This document shows positions 1 through 8,971 of a stretch of 64,000 nucleotides of DNA, one piece after another (positions within the stretch are counted from its first letter, which is position 1; each line of letters starts with the position of its first letter). The stretch comes from an uncultured Latescibacterota bacterium. GTDB lineage: Bacteria; Latescibacterota; UBA2968. The stretch covers positions 3,192,385 to 3,256,384 of the forward strand of contig OY282377.1 in assembly GCA_958295785.1 (NCBI GenBank), written 5' to 3'. Both the position numbers and the translations under genes were made by a program. The notes under the pieces are model-generated. The model saw only the letters and a list, made by a program, of their open reading frames with translations. It made no database searches and had not been told where the DNA came from.

Positions 1-749
1 TCCAAGCCCAGACCCGGCTTTTCGATGTGTATTTCAATGGGCGTGGCGTTCCGCAAGACCCTGCGGAGGCCGTAAAGTGGATTCACAAGGCCGCAGAGCA
101 AGGTCATCCGAAGGCTCAACTCGGCCTTGTCGAGATGTATTCCAAAGGGCAGAGCGTTCCGAAAGACGGTGCGGAGGCTGTAAAGTGGCTTCGCAAGGCC
201 GCAGAACAAGGCGATGTCCAAGCCCAGACCCGGCTTTTCGATGTGTATTTCAATGGGCGTGGCGTTCCGCAAGACCCTGTGGAGGCCGTAAAGTGGCTTC
301 GCAAGGCCGCAGAACAAGGCGATGACCAAGCCCAACTTGTTCTTGCACTGATGAATGACAAAGGGCAGAGCGTTCCGAAAGACCCTGCGGAGTTTGTCAA
401 GAGGCTTCGCAAGGCCGCAGAACAAGGCGACGGCAAAGCCCAACTTGTTCTTGCCGTTATGTATTCCAAGGGAGAGGGTGTTGAAAAAGACGATGCGGAG
501 GTCGTAAAGTGGCTTCGCAAGGCCGCAGAACAAGGCCAAGAAGTAGCCCTATTCTTCTTCGGCAATCTATATTCCGTGGGTGAACTCGGCCTGTCGAAAG
601 ACCTTGTGGAGGCCTACAAGTGGTGGAGTTTGGCCGCGGCACAGGGCCACAAAAAGGCCCGCAAAGAACGCGATAGGCTCGCCCAAGATATGACCGCAGA
701 TCAAATTGCCGAAGCCGAGCGCAGGATGCACGAGTGGGCGAAAAAGTGA
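1..749 (+). CDS. Sel1-repeat (SLR) protein, 5' end outside the window
   Basis: The frame is open from the first bases and the visible text starts inside a repeat, so the true start lies upstream. About six 36-residue Sel1-like repeats follow one another, with the pattern AVKWLRKAAEQGD..AQ..L..MY.KGQGVP.D. The last unit is a degenerate EAYKWWSLAAAQGH cap followed by a charged tail. Sel1 repeats form TPR-like helical solenoids that bind other proteins; no catalytic domain is visible. The repeats are nearly identical at DNA level: positions 1-63 recur at 217-279, exactly two 108-bp units away, which points to recent expansion. The neighbour at 920 is a shorter paralogue with the same C-terminal cap. 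Cell location cannot be told because the N-terminus is missing. Confidence 0.85.
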   Translation, partial: QAQTRLFDVYFNGRGVPQDPAEAVKWIHKAAEQGHPKAQLGLVEMYSKGQSVPKDGAEAVKWLRKAAEQGDVQAQTRLFDVYFNGRGVPQDPVEAVKWLRKAAEQGDDQAQLVLALMNDKGQSVPKDPAEFVKRLRKAAEQGDGKAQLVLAVMYSKGEGVEKDDAEVVKWLRKAAEQGQEVALFFFGNLYSVGELGLSKDLVEAYKWWSLAAAQGHKKARKERDRLAQDMTADQIAEAERRMHEWAKK

Positions 750-766
750 GCGATGAGTATCCGCAA

Positions 767-815
767 TGGTCAAGGCCGCTCACATTGTTTATCGAGATAT
801 AGGTGGCCTTGACCA
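767..815. repeat. Inverted repeat between the two Sel1 genes
   Basis: Perfect 11-bp arms, TGGTCAAGGCC at 767-777 and its complement at 805-815, enclose a 27-nt loop. No T-run follows, so this is not a convincing intrinsic terminator. It may be an mRNA hairpin or a remnant of a small insertion. Confidence 0.4.
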
Positions 816-919
816 GTATTATTACTTTGTGCAACCGATGATGATTATGTTCATCACCAAATTGTGCAACAACCTGTCGGGCTTCTTCCACTTTCCCAAA
901 AAAATAAAGGAGATTTATC

Positions 920-1555
920 ATGGCTCATATCACGATGACTGCGAATGAACAGCGAACCCATGTGCAACGCGCTGTGTATGACGCAACCCGCTTGTTTTTC
1001 ATTGAGCAAGGCGATGCCAGTGCTCAGTATCTCATCGGCTATATATATTTCAAAGGTCGGGGCGTGGATAAAGACGGTACAAAGGCCGTGAAGTGGCTTT
1101 GCAAAGCCGCAGATCAAGGCCATCTCAAAGCACAAGTGCATCTCGGCATGATGTATCGCCTCGGCTTGAAAGTGCCGAAAGACGGTGCAAAGGCTGTGAA
1201 GTGGCTTCGCAAAGCCGCAGATCAAGGCTATGACCAAGCCCAGTTCCAACTTTTCGAGATGTATTCCAAAGGGCAAGGTGTTCCGCAAGACCCTGTGGAG
1301 GCCGTAAAGTGGATTCACAAGGCCGCAGAGCAAGCACACGCTGACGCTCAATTCTCTCTCGGTGGGGTATATGCTCAAGGTGCGTTTGGCGTGTCGAAAG
1401 ACATTGTGGAGGCCTACAAGTGGTGGGACTTGGCCGCGGTGCAGGGCCACAAAAATGCCAGCAAAGAACGCGATAAGCTCGCCCAAGATATGACCGCGGA
1501 ACAAATTGCCGAAGCCGAGCGCAGGATGCGCGAGTGGGCACTTTCCGATACCTGA
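920..1555 (+). CDS. Sel1-repeat protein, paralogue of the upstream gene
   Basis: This 211-residue protein starts at an ATG preceded by a good Shine-Dalgarno sequence (AAAGGAGA, 906-913). After about 35 residues of unique N-terminus without a signal peptide come about four Sel1-like repeats and the same EAYKWWDLAAVQGH...EAERRMREWA cap as the upstream gene. Stretches near 1280-1330 are almost identical to the upstream gene, so the pair arose by duplication and probably exchanges repeats. It is likely a cytoplasmic protein-interaction scaffold; the partner is unknown. Confidence 0.85.
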   Translation: MAHITMTANEQRTHVQRAVYDATRLFFIEQGDASAQYLIGYIYFKGRGVDKDGTKAVKWLCKAADQGHLKAQVHLGMMYRLGLKVPKDGAKAVKWLRKAADQGYDQAQFQLFEMYSKGQGVPQDPVEAVKWIHKAAEQAHADAQFSLGGVYAQGAFGVSKDIVEAYKWWDLAAVQGHKNASKERDKLAQDMTAEQIAEAERRMREWALSDT

Positions 1556-1705
1556 TTACCAAGGTCAATAGCCAACCTGTTTTGACCGAATTTGGCAAGT
1601 ATCATTTTTATCCCTTCAAATAATCGTGTCTTGATTAGATCGTCTATATTATATACGTACACAGACAGGTTGGTTCTCAATCCCCCTCAATCGAAAGGTA
1701 CGCCG

Positions 1706-2030
1706 ATGCGTTTCATAAAAGTATTCCCTCTTCTCATCATCAACCTTTTGGTCCCTTATGGCACCACTGCCGCATTGCATTCAACGGTGGTCGCGGAGAA
1801 AAAACACCGGATCAGTGTGGATATAGGATTGGCGCATTACACAACGAGAACTTCCCAATGGTTGGACATATAGAATCTCGGTTCAGGACTGGTTTTCAGT
1901 TGACAATGTTTCGCATGAAGGCGTTGGCATTCCCCCGGATATTCGCGTTGCGATCTCGCCATCAGACGCGCTGATGAAAAAAGATGCGGTTATCGAGAAA
2001 GCGATACAATTACTCCGATCCGGCGGATGA
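1706..2030 (+). pseudogene. Remnant of an S41-type (tail-specific) peptidase
   Basis: An ATG at 1706 opens a signal-peptide-like stretch (MRFIKVFPLLIINLLVPYG) that runs into a stop at 1871. In another frame, from about 1836 to the TGA at 2028-2030, the DNA encodes RELPNGWTYRISVQDW, then VSHEGVGIPPDIRV, then an IEKAIQLL tail. This is the usual C-terminal end of S41/CtpA-type peptidases. The catalytic Ser/Lys region is absent, so the gene has suffered an internal deletion and at least one frameshift. The tail identification rests on the LPNGW...GIPPDI pattern. Confidence 0.6.
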
Positions 2031-2190
2031 TGCGGATGTGCTGTCGCAGAAATTACAACGGTTGGTTCAAGACGTGGCACTCCGCAAAAGGCTCGGCAGG
2101 GCCGCAAAACAGAAAGTAGAAAGCCAATTTTCTCCGGATCGAGAAACGGAAATTTGGCGCGACATCTACCATCGAGTGTCAAAAAAATAA
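2011..2190 (+). pseudogene. C-terminal fragment of a GT4-type glycosyltransferase
   Basis: The frame reads YSDPADDADVLSQKLQRL, then VQDVALRKRLGRAAKQKV, then FSPDRETEIWRDIY. This is the standard last 55-60 residues of group 1/GT4 glycosyltransferases: a 'PgDaeaLaeal' helix followed by 'lR.rlG.aar..v...fsw'. Nothing upstream encodes the rest of the enzyme. The fragment overlaps the end of the S41 remnant in another frame, so the two broken genes were joined by deletion. Confidence 0.6.
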
Positions 2191-2284
2191 ATCATCTGCC
2201 CCTTTAGGTTCAAGCAGTGAGCAGCCCATGACTGTACACTGTTCCGCCAATTAGCCTGTGCGTCGGTGACCTAGCCTGAGCAAT

Positions 2285-2334
2285 GGGGTACAACGGGTTG
2301 CCTCTCAAGCCCGTTCACCGGCCAGTTGTACCCC
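2285..2334. repeat. GGGGTACAAC-type inverted repeat, copy 1
   Basis: This 50-bp unit begins GGGGTACAAC and ends GTTGTACCCC, so the ends can pair. It is the reverse complement of 43352-43401 with only 2 mismatches. Flanking bases (a CCATTGCTCA-like stretch) are also shared. Shorter relatives sit near 39865, 40205 and 48483. Confidence 0.75.
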
Positions 2335-2380
2335 GTCCGTTTATTCGTCGATTCCCCTATTCCCAATTTGGAGGTGCGAT

Positions 2381-4798
2381 ATGATCTGGAATTATCTCAT
2401 CGTTGGATTGCGACATTTGCGCCAATCCACTTTTTATTCCCTGCTGAATATCCTGGGACTCGCCGTGGGGATTGGATGCGTGTTGTTGGCGATGTTGTAT
2501 GTCGATTATCAGTTTCGGTTCGACCAGCACCACGAAAAGAGCGACCGCATTTACCTGTTGCTCCGAAAACTCGAAGATGCCGGCGGCACGCGCTACGATC
2601 TGGGGACAAAGCCAGTCGCGCCGCATCTGCGCGGCAGGTTTCCCGAAGTCGAGGCCATGACCCGCATGCTCATGCGATCCATGTGGGCGTCTCATGGGGA
2701 TCGCGGTTCGAGTGCGCGCGTTTGCATAACCGATGCGGAGGTGTTCAACATTTTTACGCTTCCGATGGTGGCGGGCGATCCCGAAATCGGACTGAACGCC
2801 CCCAATACGGCTTTCATCTCGCAAACCATAGCGCGCAAGTTGTTCGGCGACGAAGACCCCATAGGCAAAACGGTCTACATCAAATACAAGTGGCTGGAAG
2901 GCCATTTTACGGTTATGGGGATTATGAAGAACCAGCCCAAGACCTCAAACGACAAGTTGCGCTTCGACATTCTCACCACCACGTATCCGCCCAATCCGCG
3001 CTGGCGGCCCAGGGTGTGGGAAACCTGGCCCTCGAATTTCATCGGGCCCTTGCGGACGTATATTCTCTTGCACAAAAACGCCGATGTCGCTGAACTGACG
3101 CAGAAGTTGCGCGATTTTGCAGCGGCGCGCCAATCGGAGGGCGATACCCGCTACGATTATGATTTGCAACCGCTCGACCGCGTGCATTTGTATTCCATGC
3201 GTGATTACGGCACCGCAGAGGCCAATGCCGGAGACATCACGCGCTGCTACATCTTGCTCTCTGTCGGGTTGCTGGTGCTGTTGATTGCGTGCATCAACTA
3301 CGTCAACCTGGTGACAGCGCGATCCGCCAATCGCGTGCGCGAAGTGGGGCTCCGCAAGGTGGTGGGCGCGACTCGGCTGCAATTGATGGGGCAATTTTTG
3401 GGCGAATCCCTGCTGCTCGCACTGCCCGCGGGGGGGCTGGCCGTGTTGTTTGCCTCTGCTACACTGCCCTTTTTCAATGAGATTTTGGGGGTCGATTTGA
3501 AATTGGCAGACGCGGGCTTGGCGTTTGCCGCGCTGTTTTCCCTGCTCGTGCTCTTGGGCGTGGGCCTGCTCGCCGGTGCCTATCCGGCCTTTGTCCTGTC
3601 CGGGTTCGACCCGGTTCGGGCGTTGAAAGGCACCTTGCGATTTCGGCACATGGGGTTGAACCAAGTGATGGTCATTTTGCAATTCGGCGTGTCTGTGGTC
3701 CTGATCATCTGCACGTTGGTGGTGTACCAGCAACTGGTGTTCGTGCGTTCCAAAGAACTGGGGTTTGACAAGGAACAGATCGTCATCCTCCCGTTCTTTT
3801 TGCAAGACCGCGACCTGCGTCCAAAGGTGGGGGCCATCCTCAATGAATTGCGCGAGTTGCCAGGGGTGTTAAAGGCGTCGGCGTTCCACCTGCCGCCCGG
3901 GCGGATTGCCGTGGATGCGAAAACCATGCGCGCCGAAGGGCATGGCAATGAGAAATTCAAGCTGTATTGGAACGGCATTGACGACGATTATTTGGCGTTG
4001 TTCGGGTTGTCTCTCGCCGCGGGCAGGGACGTGATAGGGGCGCCGCTTCGCCCGCGCAAAATTGGCGAGAACAGATGGGAAACAGCCATCTTGATCAACG
4101 AGACCGCCGCGCAAAAACTGGGCTGGGACGAGCCCGTGGGCAAGTCCTTCTTCGAGTATAACGGCCGGCTTCAGGTTCGAGTGATAGGCGTGGTGAAGGA
4201 TTATCACAACCAGTCGCTACACCGCGGCATCGAGCCGATGATGTTGGAAAAATCCCTCAGTTTGAACCGGGTTGCCGTGCGCTTGGCGCCTGGGGATTTG
4301 CAGGCGCAACTGGCCGGGCTGGAAAGCGTGTGGAAGCAGTTTTTGCCCACGCGCCCGTTTGTGTATGAATTTTTCGACGAGGCACTCGATGCGTATTACA
4401 AGTCGGAAATGACCCTGCAAGAGGTGAGCGGGGTTTTTGCCGCGCTGTCCATTTTTATCAGTTGCTTGGGGATGCTCGGCCTGATCACATTTGCCGCGCA
4501 ACAGCGCACCAAAGAGATCGGCATTCGCAAGGTGATGGGCGCGTCAGCGGGCAATATCATCCTGTTGCTGACCCGCAATTTTCTGTGGCTAGCTGTTGTC
4601 GCCAACGCTATCGGCTGGCCCGTGGCGTATTACGTGATGGCCGCGTGGCTCGACAATTTCGCGTACCGCATCGCGCTGGGACCGCTCCTGTTCATCGCGG
4701 CCGGACTGATGTCGCTGGGGGTTGTGCTCATCACCGTCGGCGGACAAGCCTGGCGCGTGGCCTGCGCCAATCCCGCCAACGCCCTGCGGGATGAATGA
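2381..4798 (+). CDS. MacB/FtsX-type ABC transporter permease
   Basis: This 805-residue inner-membrane protein has an ideal Shine-Dalgarno sequence (GGAGGTG, 2370-2376) before the ATG. The layout is that of the long 'MacB_PCD-FtsX-MacB_PCD-FtsX' permeases. There is an N-terminal helix (about 17-40), a periplasmic core, and an FtsX segment near 280-410 with 'VREVGLRKVVGATR'. A second periplasmic core follows (about 440-660), then a C-terminal FtsX segment with 'TKEIGIRKVMGAS'. Such permeases work with a soluble ATPase in efflux, lipoprotein handling or cell-wall signalling rather than import. The ATPase gene follows 70 bp downstream, so they probably form one transporter. The substrate cannot be read from the sequence. 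Confidence 0.9.
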   Translation: MIWNYLIVGLRHLRQSTFYSLLNILGLAVGIGCVLLAMLYVDYQFRFDQHHEKSDRIYLLLRKLEDAGGTRYDLGTKPVAPHLRGRFPEVEAMTRMLMRSMWASHGDRGSSARVCITDAEVFNIFTLPMVAGDPEIGLNAPNTAFISQTIARKLFGDEDPIGKTVYIKYKWLEGHFTVMGIMKNQPKTSNDKLRFDILTTTYPPNPRWRPRVWETWPSNFIGPLRTYILLHKNADVAELTQKLRDFAAARQSEGDTRYDYDLQPLDRVHLYSMRDYGTAEANAGDITRCYILLSVGLLVLLIACINYVNLVTARSANRVREVGLRKVVGATRLQLMGQFLGESLLLALPAGGLAVLFASATLPFFNEILGVDLKLADAGLAFAALFSLLVLLGVGLLAGAYPAFVLSGFDPVRALKGTLRFRHMGLNQVMVILQFGVSVVLIICTLVVYQQLVFVRSKELGFDKEQIVILPFFLQDRDLRPKVGAILNELRELPGVLKASAFHLPPGRIAVDAKTMRAEGHGNEKFKLYWNGIDDDYLALFGLSLAAGRDVIGAPLRPRKIGENRWETAILINETAAQKLGWDEPVGKSFFEYNGRLQVRVIGVVKDYHNQSLHRGIEPMMLEKSLSLNRVAVRLAPGDLQAQLAGLESVWKQFLPTRPFVYEFFDEALDAYYKSEMTLQEVSGVFAALSIFISCLGMLGLITFAAQQRTKEIGIRKVMGASAGNIILLLTRNFLWLAVVANAIGWPVAYYVMAAWLDNFAYRIALGPLLFIAAGLMSLGVVLITVGGQAWRVACANPANALRDE

Positions 4799-4867
4799 CC
4801 GCGCAACAAAGTTCAACGCGCAATCGTCAATCATACAAAATCGACAACACAACTTCGGAGACACGCG

Positions 4868-5761
4868 ATGGTCATTCGCATTTCAAATCTGACAAAAGTA
4901 TATCGGCGCGGTGACGCACCCGCTTTGGACGATGTCACCTTGAACATCCCGCACGGCACCTTTGGCCTGTTGGGGCCCAACGGCGCGGGCAAAACAACGC
5001 TGATTAAAATTCTCTCCACGCAGATGGACGCATCGAGCGGTAGCGTGGCGATGGATAACTTCGATCTGGTCAAAGACCGCGCAGAGATCCGCAGGCGCAT
5101 AGGGTATTTGCCGCAGCATTTTGGCACCTATCCCCAACTCACGGCCTGGGAATTTCTCGATTATATGGGCATTTTGGGCGACCTCCACAACAAGCGGGAG
5201 CGGCGCGCGCGCGTTGCGGAGGCACTGAACGCCGTTGCGCTGTACGACGCACGCAATCGGCGTTCCGGCAAATTTTCCGGGGGCATGATGCGCCGCCTCG
5301 GCATCGCGCAGGCCATTTTGACCGATCCGGAATTTCTGATTGTCGATGAACCCACCGTCGGGCTCGACCCGGAAGAACGCATCCGGTTTCGGGGCATTTT
5401 GGGACGCTTGAGCAGCGACCGTGCGATTTTGATCTCCACGCATATTGTGGGCGATATTTCGAGCACTTGCGAGGATCTCGCGGTTTTGAATCGCGGGCAA
5501 CTGATCTTTCGCGGCTCTCCCGCCGCTCTCATTTCAAAAGCCGATGGCAAGACATGGGAAATACAGGTCGATGAGCCGGGTTTTGAAATCCTGTCGCAAG
5601 CGTTTCATGTGGTCACTGTCAATGTGGAAGGCGATCAGATGCATGTGCGAATGGTGGGCGATAACGACCCGCCCGCCAATGCCAAAACAGTTGCGCCCAA
5701 CCTCGAAGATGCGTATTTGTATTTTATGGGCGGGGACATCGATGGCGAACTGGCTGCGTAA
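4868..5761 (+). CDS. ABC transporter ATP-binding protein
   Basis: This 297-residue ATPase has all motifs intact: Walker A GPNGAGKT (36-43), Q-loop near Q83, signature FSGGMMRR (137-144), Walker B FLIVDEP (156-162) and H-loop His192. The first 220 residues are the nucleotide-binding domain. The last 75 or so are a C-terminal extension of the kind seen in CcmA/DrrA-like exporters. It should energise the FtsX-type permease encoded just upstream. It is more DrrA-like than MacB/LolD-like, so pairing with that permease is inferred from position. Confidence 0.9.
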   Translation: MVIRISNLTKVYRRGDAPALDDVTLNIPHGTFGLLGPNGAGKTTLIKILSTQMDASSGSVAMDNFDLVKDRAEIRRRIGYLPQHFGTYPQLTAWEFLDYMGILGDLHNKRERRARVAEALNAVALYDARNRRSGKFSGGMMRRLGIAQAILTDPEFLIVDEPTVGLDPEERIRFRGILGRLSSDRAILISTHIVGDISSTCEDLAVLNRGQLIFRGSPAALISKADGKTWEIQVDEPGFEILSQAFHVVTVNVEGDQMHVRMVGDNDPPANAKTVAPNLEDAYLYFMGGDIDGELAA

Positions 5762-5797
5762 CGCGCGTGCTGGCGGTGATCCACGAAGAGATGAAAC

Positions 5798-5868
5798 GTA
5801 GGGGCAGGCCCCCGTGCCCGCCCGAAAATGTGAGACGTGGAATGTAGGGGCGGTGCCCCCGTGCCCGT
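5798..5868. repeat. Pair of GGGGGC/GCCCCTACG palindromic repeats
   Basis: Two adjacent units on the minus strand (about 5798-5824 and 5843-5868) match the dispersed palindrome family CACGGGGGC-(A/C)-(T/C)CGCCCCTACG seen at 48911, 53104, 57970 and 60010. The arms GGGGC...GCCCC can form a hairpin. They lie just before the Shine-Dalgarno sequence of the heparinase gene. Confidence 0.7.
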
Positions 5869-5904
5869 TGCGGAGGGATCGCATTTTTGAAGGAGAAATC
5901 GCAA

Positions 5905-8900
5905 ATGGCAAAACAGCGTTGTGTACTCTATACACCCGAAGAGGTGGACCAGGCGCGGCGAAATATCGCGCGATGCGATTGGGCAAAAGCCGAGCGCGAT
6001 GCGGCGGTCGCAACCTGCGCTCCGTGGATGGCGCGAAGCGATGAGGACATTTGGCAACTCGTCACTGGGCAGTCCATTCCGCGCGGGATTCACGTCAATT
6101 CCGACCTCGGCTGTGTATCGTGTGGTCGAGATGTCTATGCGTTTGGGAATTACCCGTGGAACGTGTCGCTGGCGCGGCCGTGGAAACTCGAATGCCCGTC
6201 GTGTGGGGCGGTCTGGCCGAAAAACGATTTCGAGGCATTTTACAAGAGCGGTCTGGGCACCGGTGGCGTCTTTGACCGCGGGCTGGCCGACGACTCCCTG
6301 TTGTTCAATGCGGAACACGCCGATCCCGCTGATCCGCTGCGGGGCTTTGCGGTGGATGACGGCATGGGGTGGATCGACGACGCGGGAAACCGCTGGTGGT
6401 TCATCGCCTACTACAGTCATTATTGCACATGGGCAACGTTGCCCGAAGCGGCGTTGGCACTCGGCAAGGCGTATTTGTACACGGGCGATGCGGCCTATGC
6501 CCACAAAGGCGCCGTGATATTGGACCGCATTGCAGACGTGTATCCGGAAATGGATTTGACGCCCTATTCGGATCTGGGGATTTACAATTCAGACGGGAGC
6601 ACTGGGCTCGGTCGCATCAAGGGCTGTATTTGGGAGAACGGGATGGCCGAGACCCTGTCGCTGGCCTACGATATGGTCTATGAGGGGATGGCAGGCGACG
6701 CGGCGTTGGTGCGGTTTTTGTCGGAGAAAGCCGCGACGTGGGAGATTGCGCGGCCCAAGCACAGCATTGCCCATATCCGCGAGAACATCGAACACGGGTT
6801 GCTCAGGGAGTTTATGCTTTCGTGCCGGGACAGGCGCATCCGCGGCAACGAGGGGATGACGCAAACCGCGATGGCAACAGCGGCGGCGGTGTTGGACGAT
6901 CCACAGGAGACGCCCGAGGCACTGGATTGGCTTTTTGAACCGGGCGAATCCCGAGGCACGGGCGGAGGGCACATCCCCGCGACTTTGATCGGCGAAGTGG
7001 ATCGCGACGGGGTCGGCAACGAGGCCGCGCCGGGCTATTGCTTTGGGTGGATGACCGCTTATGCGCGCTGTGCGTGGGTGCTGGACCGGTGTCGCAAATA
7101 TCGAAACTACGACCTGTACCGGGATTATCCCCGCCTCAAGCGCATGTTCGGCGCGCCCTATCGCCTCACCGCATTGGATCGATATACCCCCCACATCGGA
7201 GATACGGGCAATACGGGCGGCGTGGGAATGGTGAATGTGGATCTCCAAACGGTTCTCCACGCTTTTGTTCGGTTTGGCGACCCGGATCTCGCCCGCTTGG
7301 CCTACAAATTGAACGGCAACCGCACAGATGGGTTGCACACCGACATTTTTGACGCCGAACCCGAGGCGATCCAAAAGACGGTTCTCGACATCGTGAAACA
7401 GCGCGGCGAATTGCAACTTACGAGCGAAAATCTGAATGGGTATGGGTTGACCGCGTTTCGGCACGGAACAGGGGACGAGCAGCGGGCCGCTTGGCTGTAT
7501 TACGGGCGCAACGGGGGGCACGGTCACAAGGACAGGTTGAATTTTGGGATGTATTGCCGGGGTATGGATGTGTTGCCCGATTTGGGGTACCCGGAATACG
7601 CGGACAACAAATGGCCCAAGCGCGCGGGTTGGACCACAAATACCATTTCGCACAATACTGTGACGGTCAACCGGCAACAGCAAGAAGTGAACTGGATTGG
7701 GCACTGCCAGTTTTTTGCCGCGTCTGAGGGCGTGGGCGTCGTGGAAGTTTCTTCCCCCGAGATCTATCCCCCGGTGCGCGATTATCGGCGGACGCTGGCG
7801 ATGGTGGATGTGTCGCAGACCGCGTCCTATCTGGTTGATTTTTTTCGCGTGGATGGCGGGGACGACCATGTGATGAGTTTCCACGCGGGCGAAGGCGATG
7901 TGAGCACAGCGGGCATCGATCTGCGCCGGCAGGAACAGGGGACGTATGCGGGCGAGGCCATTGCCTTTGGCACGCACTACGACGGCCCCAATGACGGACG
8001 CTATCGGGGAAGCGGATTTTCCTATCTCTACGAGGTTGACCGCGCCGCCGACCCCGCACCGGGATGGTGGGCAGACTGGCAGTTGGTAGATACTTGGAAA
8101 ACCCTGATCGGCGAAGCCCCGCTGCACCTGCGCTATCGCGTCTTGTCCAATGTGGAAGATGCCGCGCTGGCATGGGGCGACCCGCCGCAAAACAAGCCGG
8201 GCAATCCCCGGCGGATTCGCTATGTGCTCTTGCACAATTCCGGGTCAGACCTCAAGAGCGTGTTTGCGTCTATCGCAGAGCCTTATAGCGAGGGACAACC
8301 GCATATTGCAGACGCTGCCCGCATCGATCTGGGGCTGGATAACGGCGATTTGACAGCGGCGGCTGTACGGGTATCCGCCCACTCGGGCCGGGTGGATCGC
8401 ATTTTGTCATCTGACGATCCCAACCGCGTATTTGACTTGGGCGATGGCATTGAAGCAGCCGGGCGATTTGCCCTGGTCTCGCAGGAGGAAGATGGACACA
8501 TCGCCATCTTTCTGCTCGGGGGAACGCAGGTGACGACCCGGTTCGGAACCCTGCGGGTGAACGATCCGGTGTATCGCGGCGCGGTAACGGACTTTCACCG
8601 AGAGGAAACCGGCACGGCTTGGGTTGAGGTGGAAGGCAATCTGTTGCCGGACGAGCGGCTGGTCGGTTCGCAACTCCGAATCGCAAATGACGGGGTCCGA
8701 GATGCGTGTTACACCGTGTCCGCCATTTCGCCTGCGGGCAAAGGCGCGGTGCGCTTAGAGGTGGGCGATACGTCCTTTATTCGAGGGCTTCAATCGCGTG
8801 AGGATTATACAAAGGGATTTGTGTACAATTTTTCCACAGGCGACCCCTGCGAGATCCAAAACGCGATCCACCTTCGCATTGCCGCTGGCAAAGCCAATAC

Positions 8901-8934
8901 CCTGCACGCGACCGCGGATTTTCAATGGAGGTAA
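5905..8934 (+). CDS. Heparinase II/III-family polysaccharide lyase
   Basis: The protein has 1009 residues. ATG 5905 is chosen because AAGGAGAA sits just before it; the upstream TTG at 5887 lies in the ribosome-binding site. The N-terminal half is an alpha/alpha-toroid-like region. It contains a small zinc-ribbon-like insert with two CxxC pairs (C70/C73 and C97/C100). The signature of the heparinase II/III sheet domain follows near residues 538-560 (GHGHKDRLNF...MDVLPDLGY) and ISHNTVTVN shortly after. Members cleave uronic-acid-containing polysaccharides by beta-elimination. No classical signal peptide is visible, so it may act inside the cell on imported oligosaccharides. A second large gene follows 37 bp downstream. 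Confidence 0.8.
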   Translation: MAKQRCVLYTPEEVDQARRNIARCDWAKAERDAAVATCAPWMARSDEDIWQLVTGQSIPRGIHVNSDLGCVSCGRDVYAFGNYPWNVSLARPWKLECPSCGAVWPKNDFEAFYKSGLGTGGVFDRGLADDSLLFNAEHADPADPLRGFAVDDGMGWIDDAGNRWWFIAYYSHYCTWATLPEAALALGKAYLYTGDAAYAHKGAVILDRIADVYPEMDLTPYSDLGIYNSDGSTGLGRIKGCIWENGMAETLSLAYDMVYEGMAGDAALVRFLSEKAATWEIARPKHSIAHIRENIEHGLLREFMLSCRDRRIRGNEGMTQTAMATAAAVLDDPQETPEALDWLFEPGESRGTGGGHIPATLIGEVDRDGVGNEAAPGYCFGWMTAYARCAWVLDRCRKYRNYDLYRDYPRLKRMFGAPYRLTALDRYTPHIGDTGNTGGVGMVNVDLQTVLHAFVRFGDPDLARLAYKLNGNRTDGLHTDIFDAEPEAIQKTVLDIVKQRGELQLTSENLNGYGLTAFRHGTGDEQRAAWLYYGRNGGHGHKDRLNFGMYCRGMDVLPDLGYPEYADNKWPKRAGWTTNTISHNTVTVNRQQQEVNWIGHCQFFAASEGVGVVEVSSPEIYPPVRDYRRTLAMVDVSQTASYLVDFFRVDGGDDHVMSFHAGEGDVSTAGIDLRRQEQGTYAGEAIAFGTHYDGPNDGRYRGSGFSYLYEVDRAADPAPGWWADWQLVDTWKTLIGEAPLHLRYRVLSNVEDAALAWGDPPQNKPGNPRRIRYVLLHNSGSDLKSVFASIAEPYSEGQPHIADAARIDLGLDNGDLTAAAVRVSAHSGRVDRILSSDDPNRVFDLGDGIEAAGRFALVSQEEDGHIAIFLLGGTQVTTRFGTLRVNDPVYRGAVTDFHREETGTAWVEVEGNLLPDERLVGSQLRIANDGVRDACYTVSAISPAGKGAVRLEVGDTSFIRGLQSREDYTKGFVYNFSTGDPCEIQNAIHLRIAAGKANTLHATADFQWR

Positions 8935-8971
8935 AACCACTAACCACTGACTTTCCCGAAAGGAGAGCAAC

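Noticed and set aside
116-565. Long minus-strand ORFs opposite the Sel1 repeats and many other genes (e.g. 6589-8235, 8777-10627)
   Set aside because: They mirror the codon bias of the GC-rich sense genes and show no recognisable domains.
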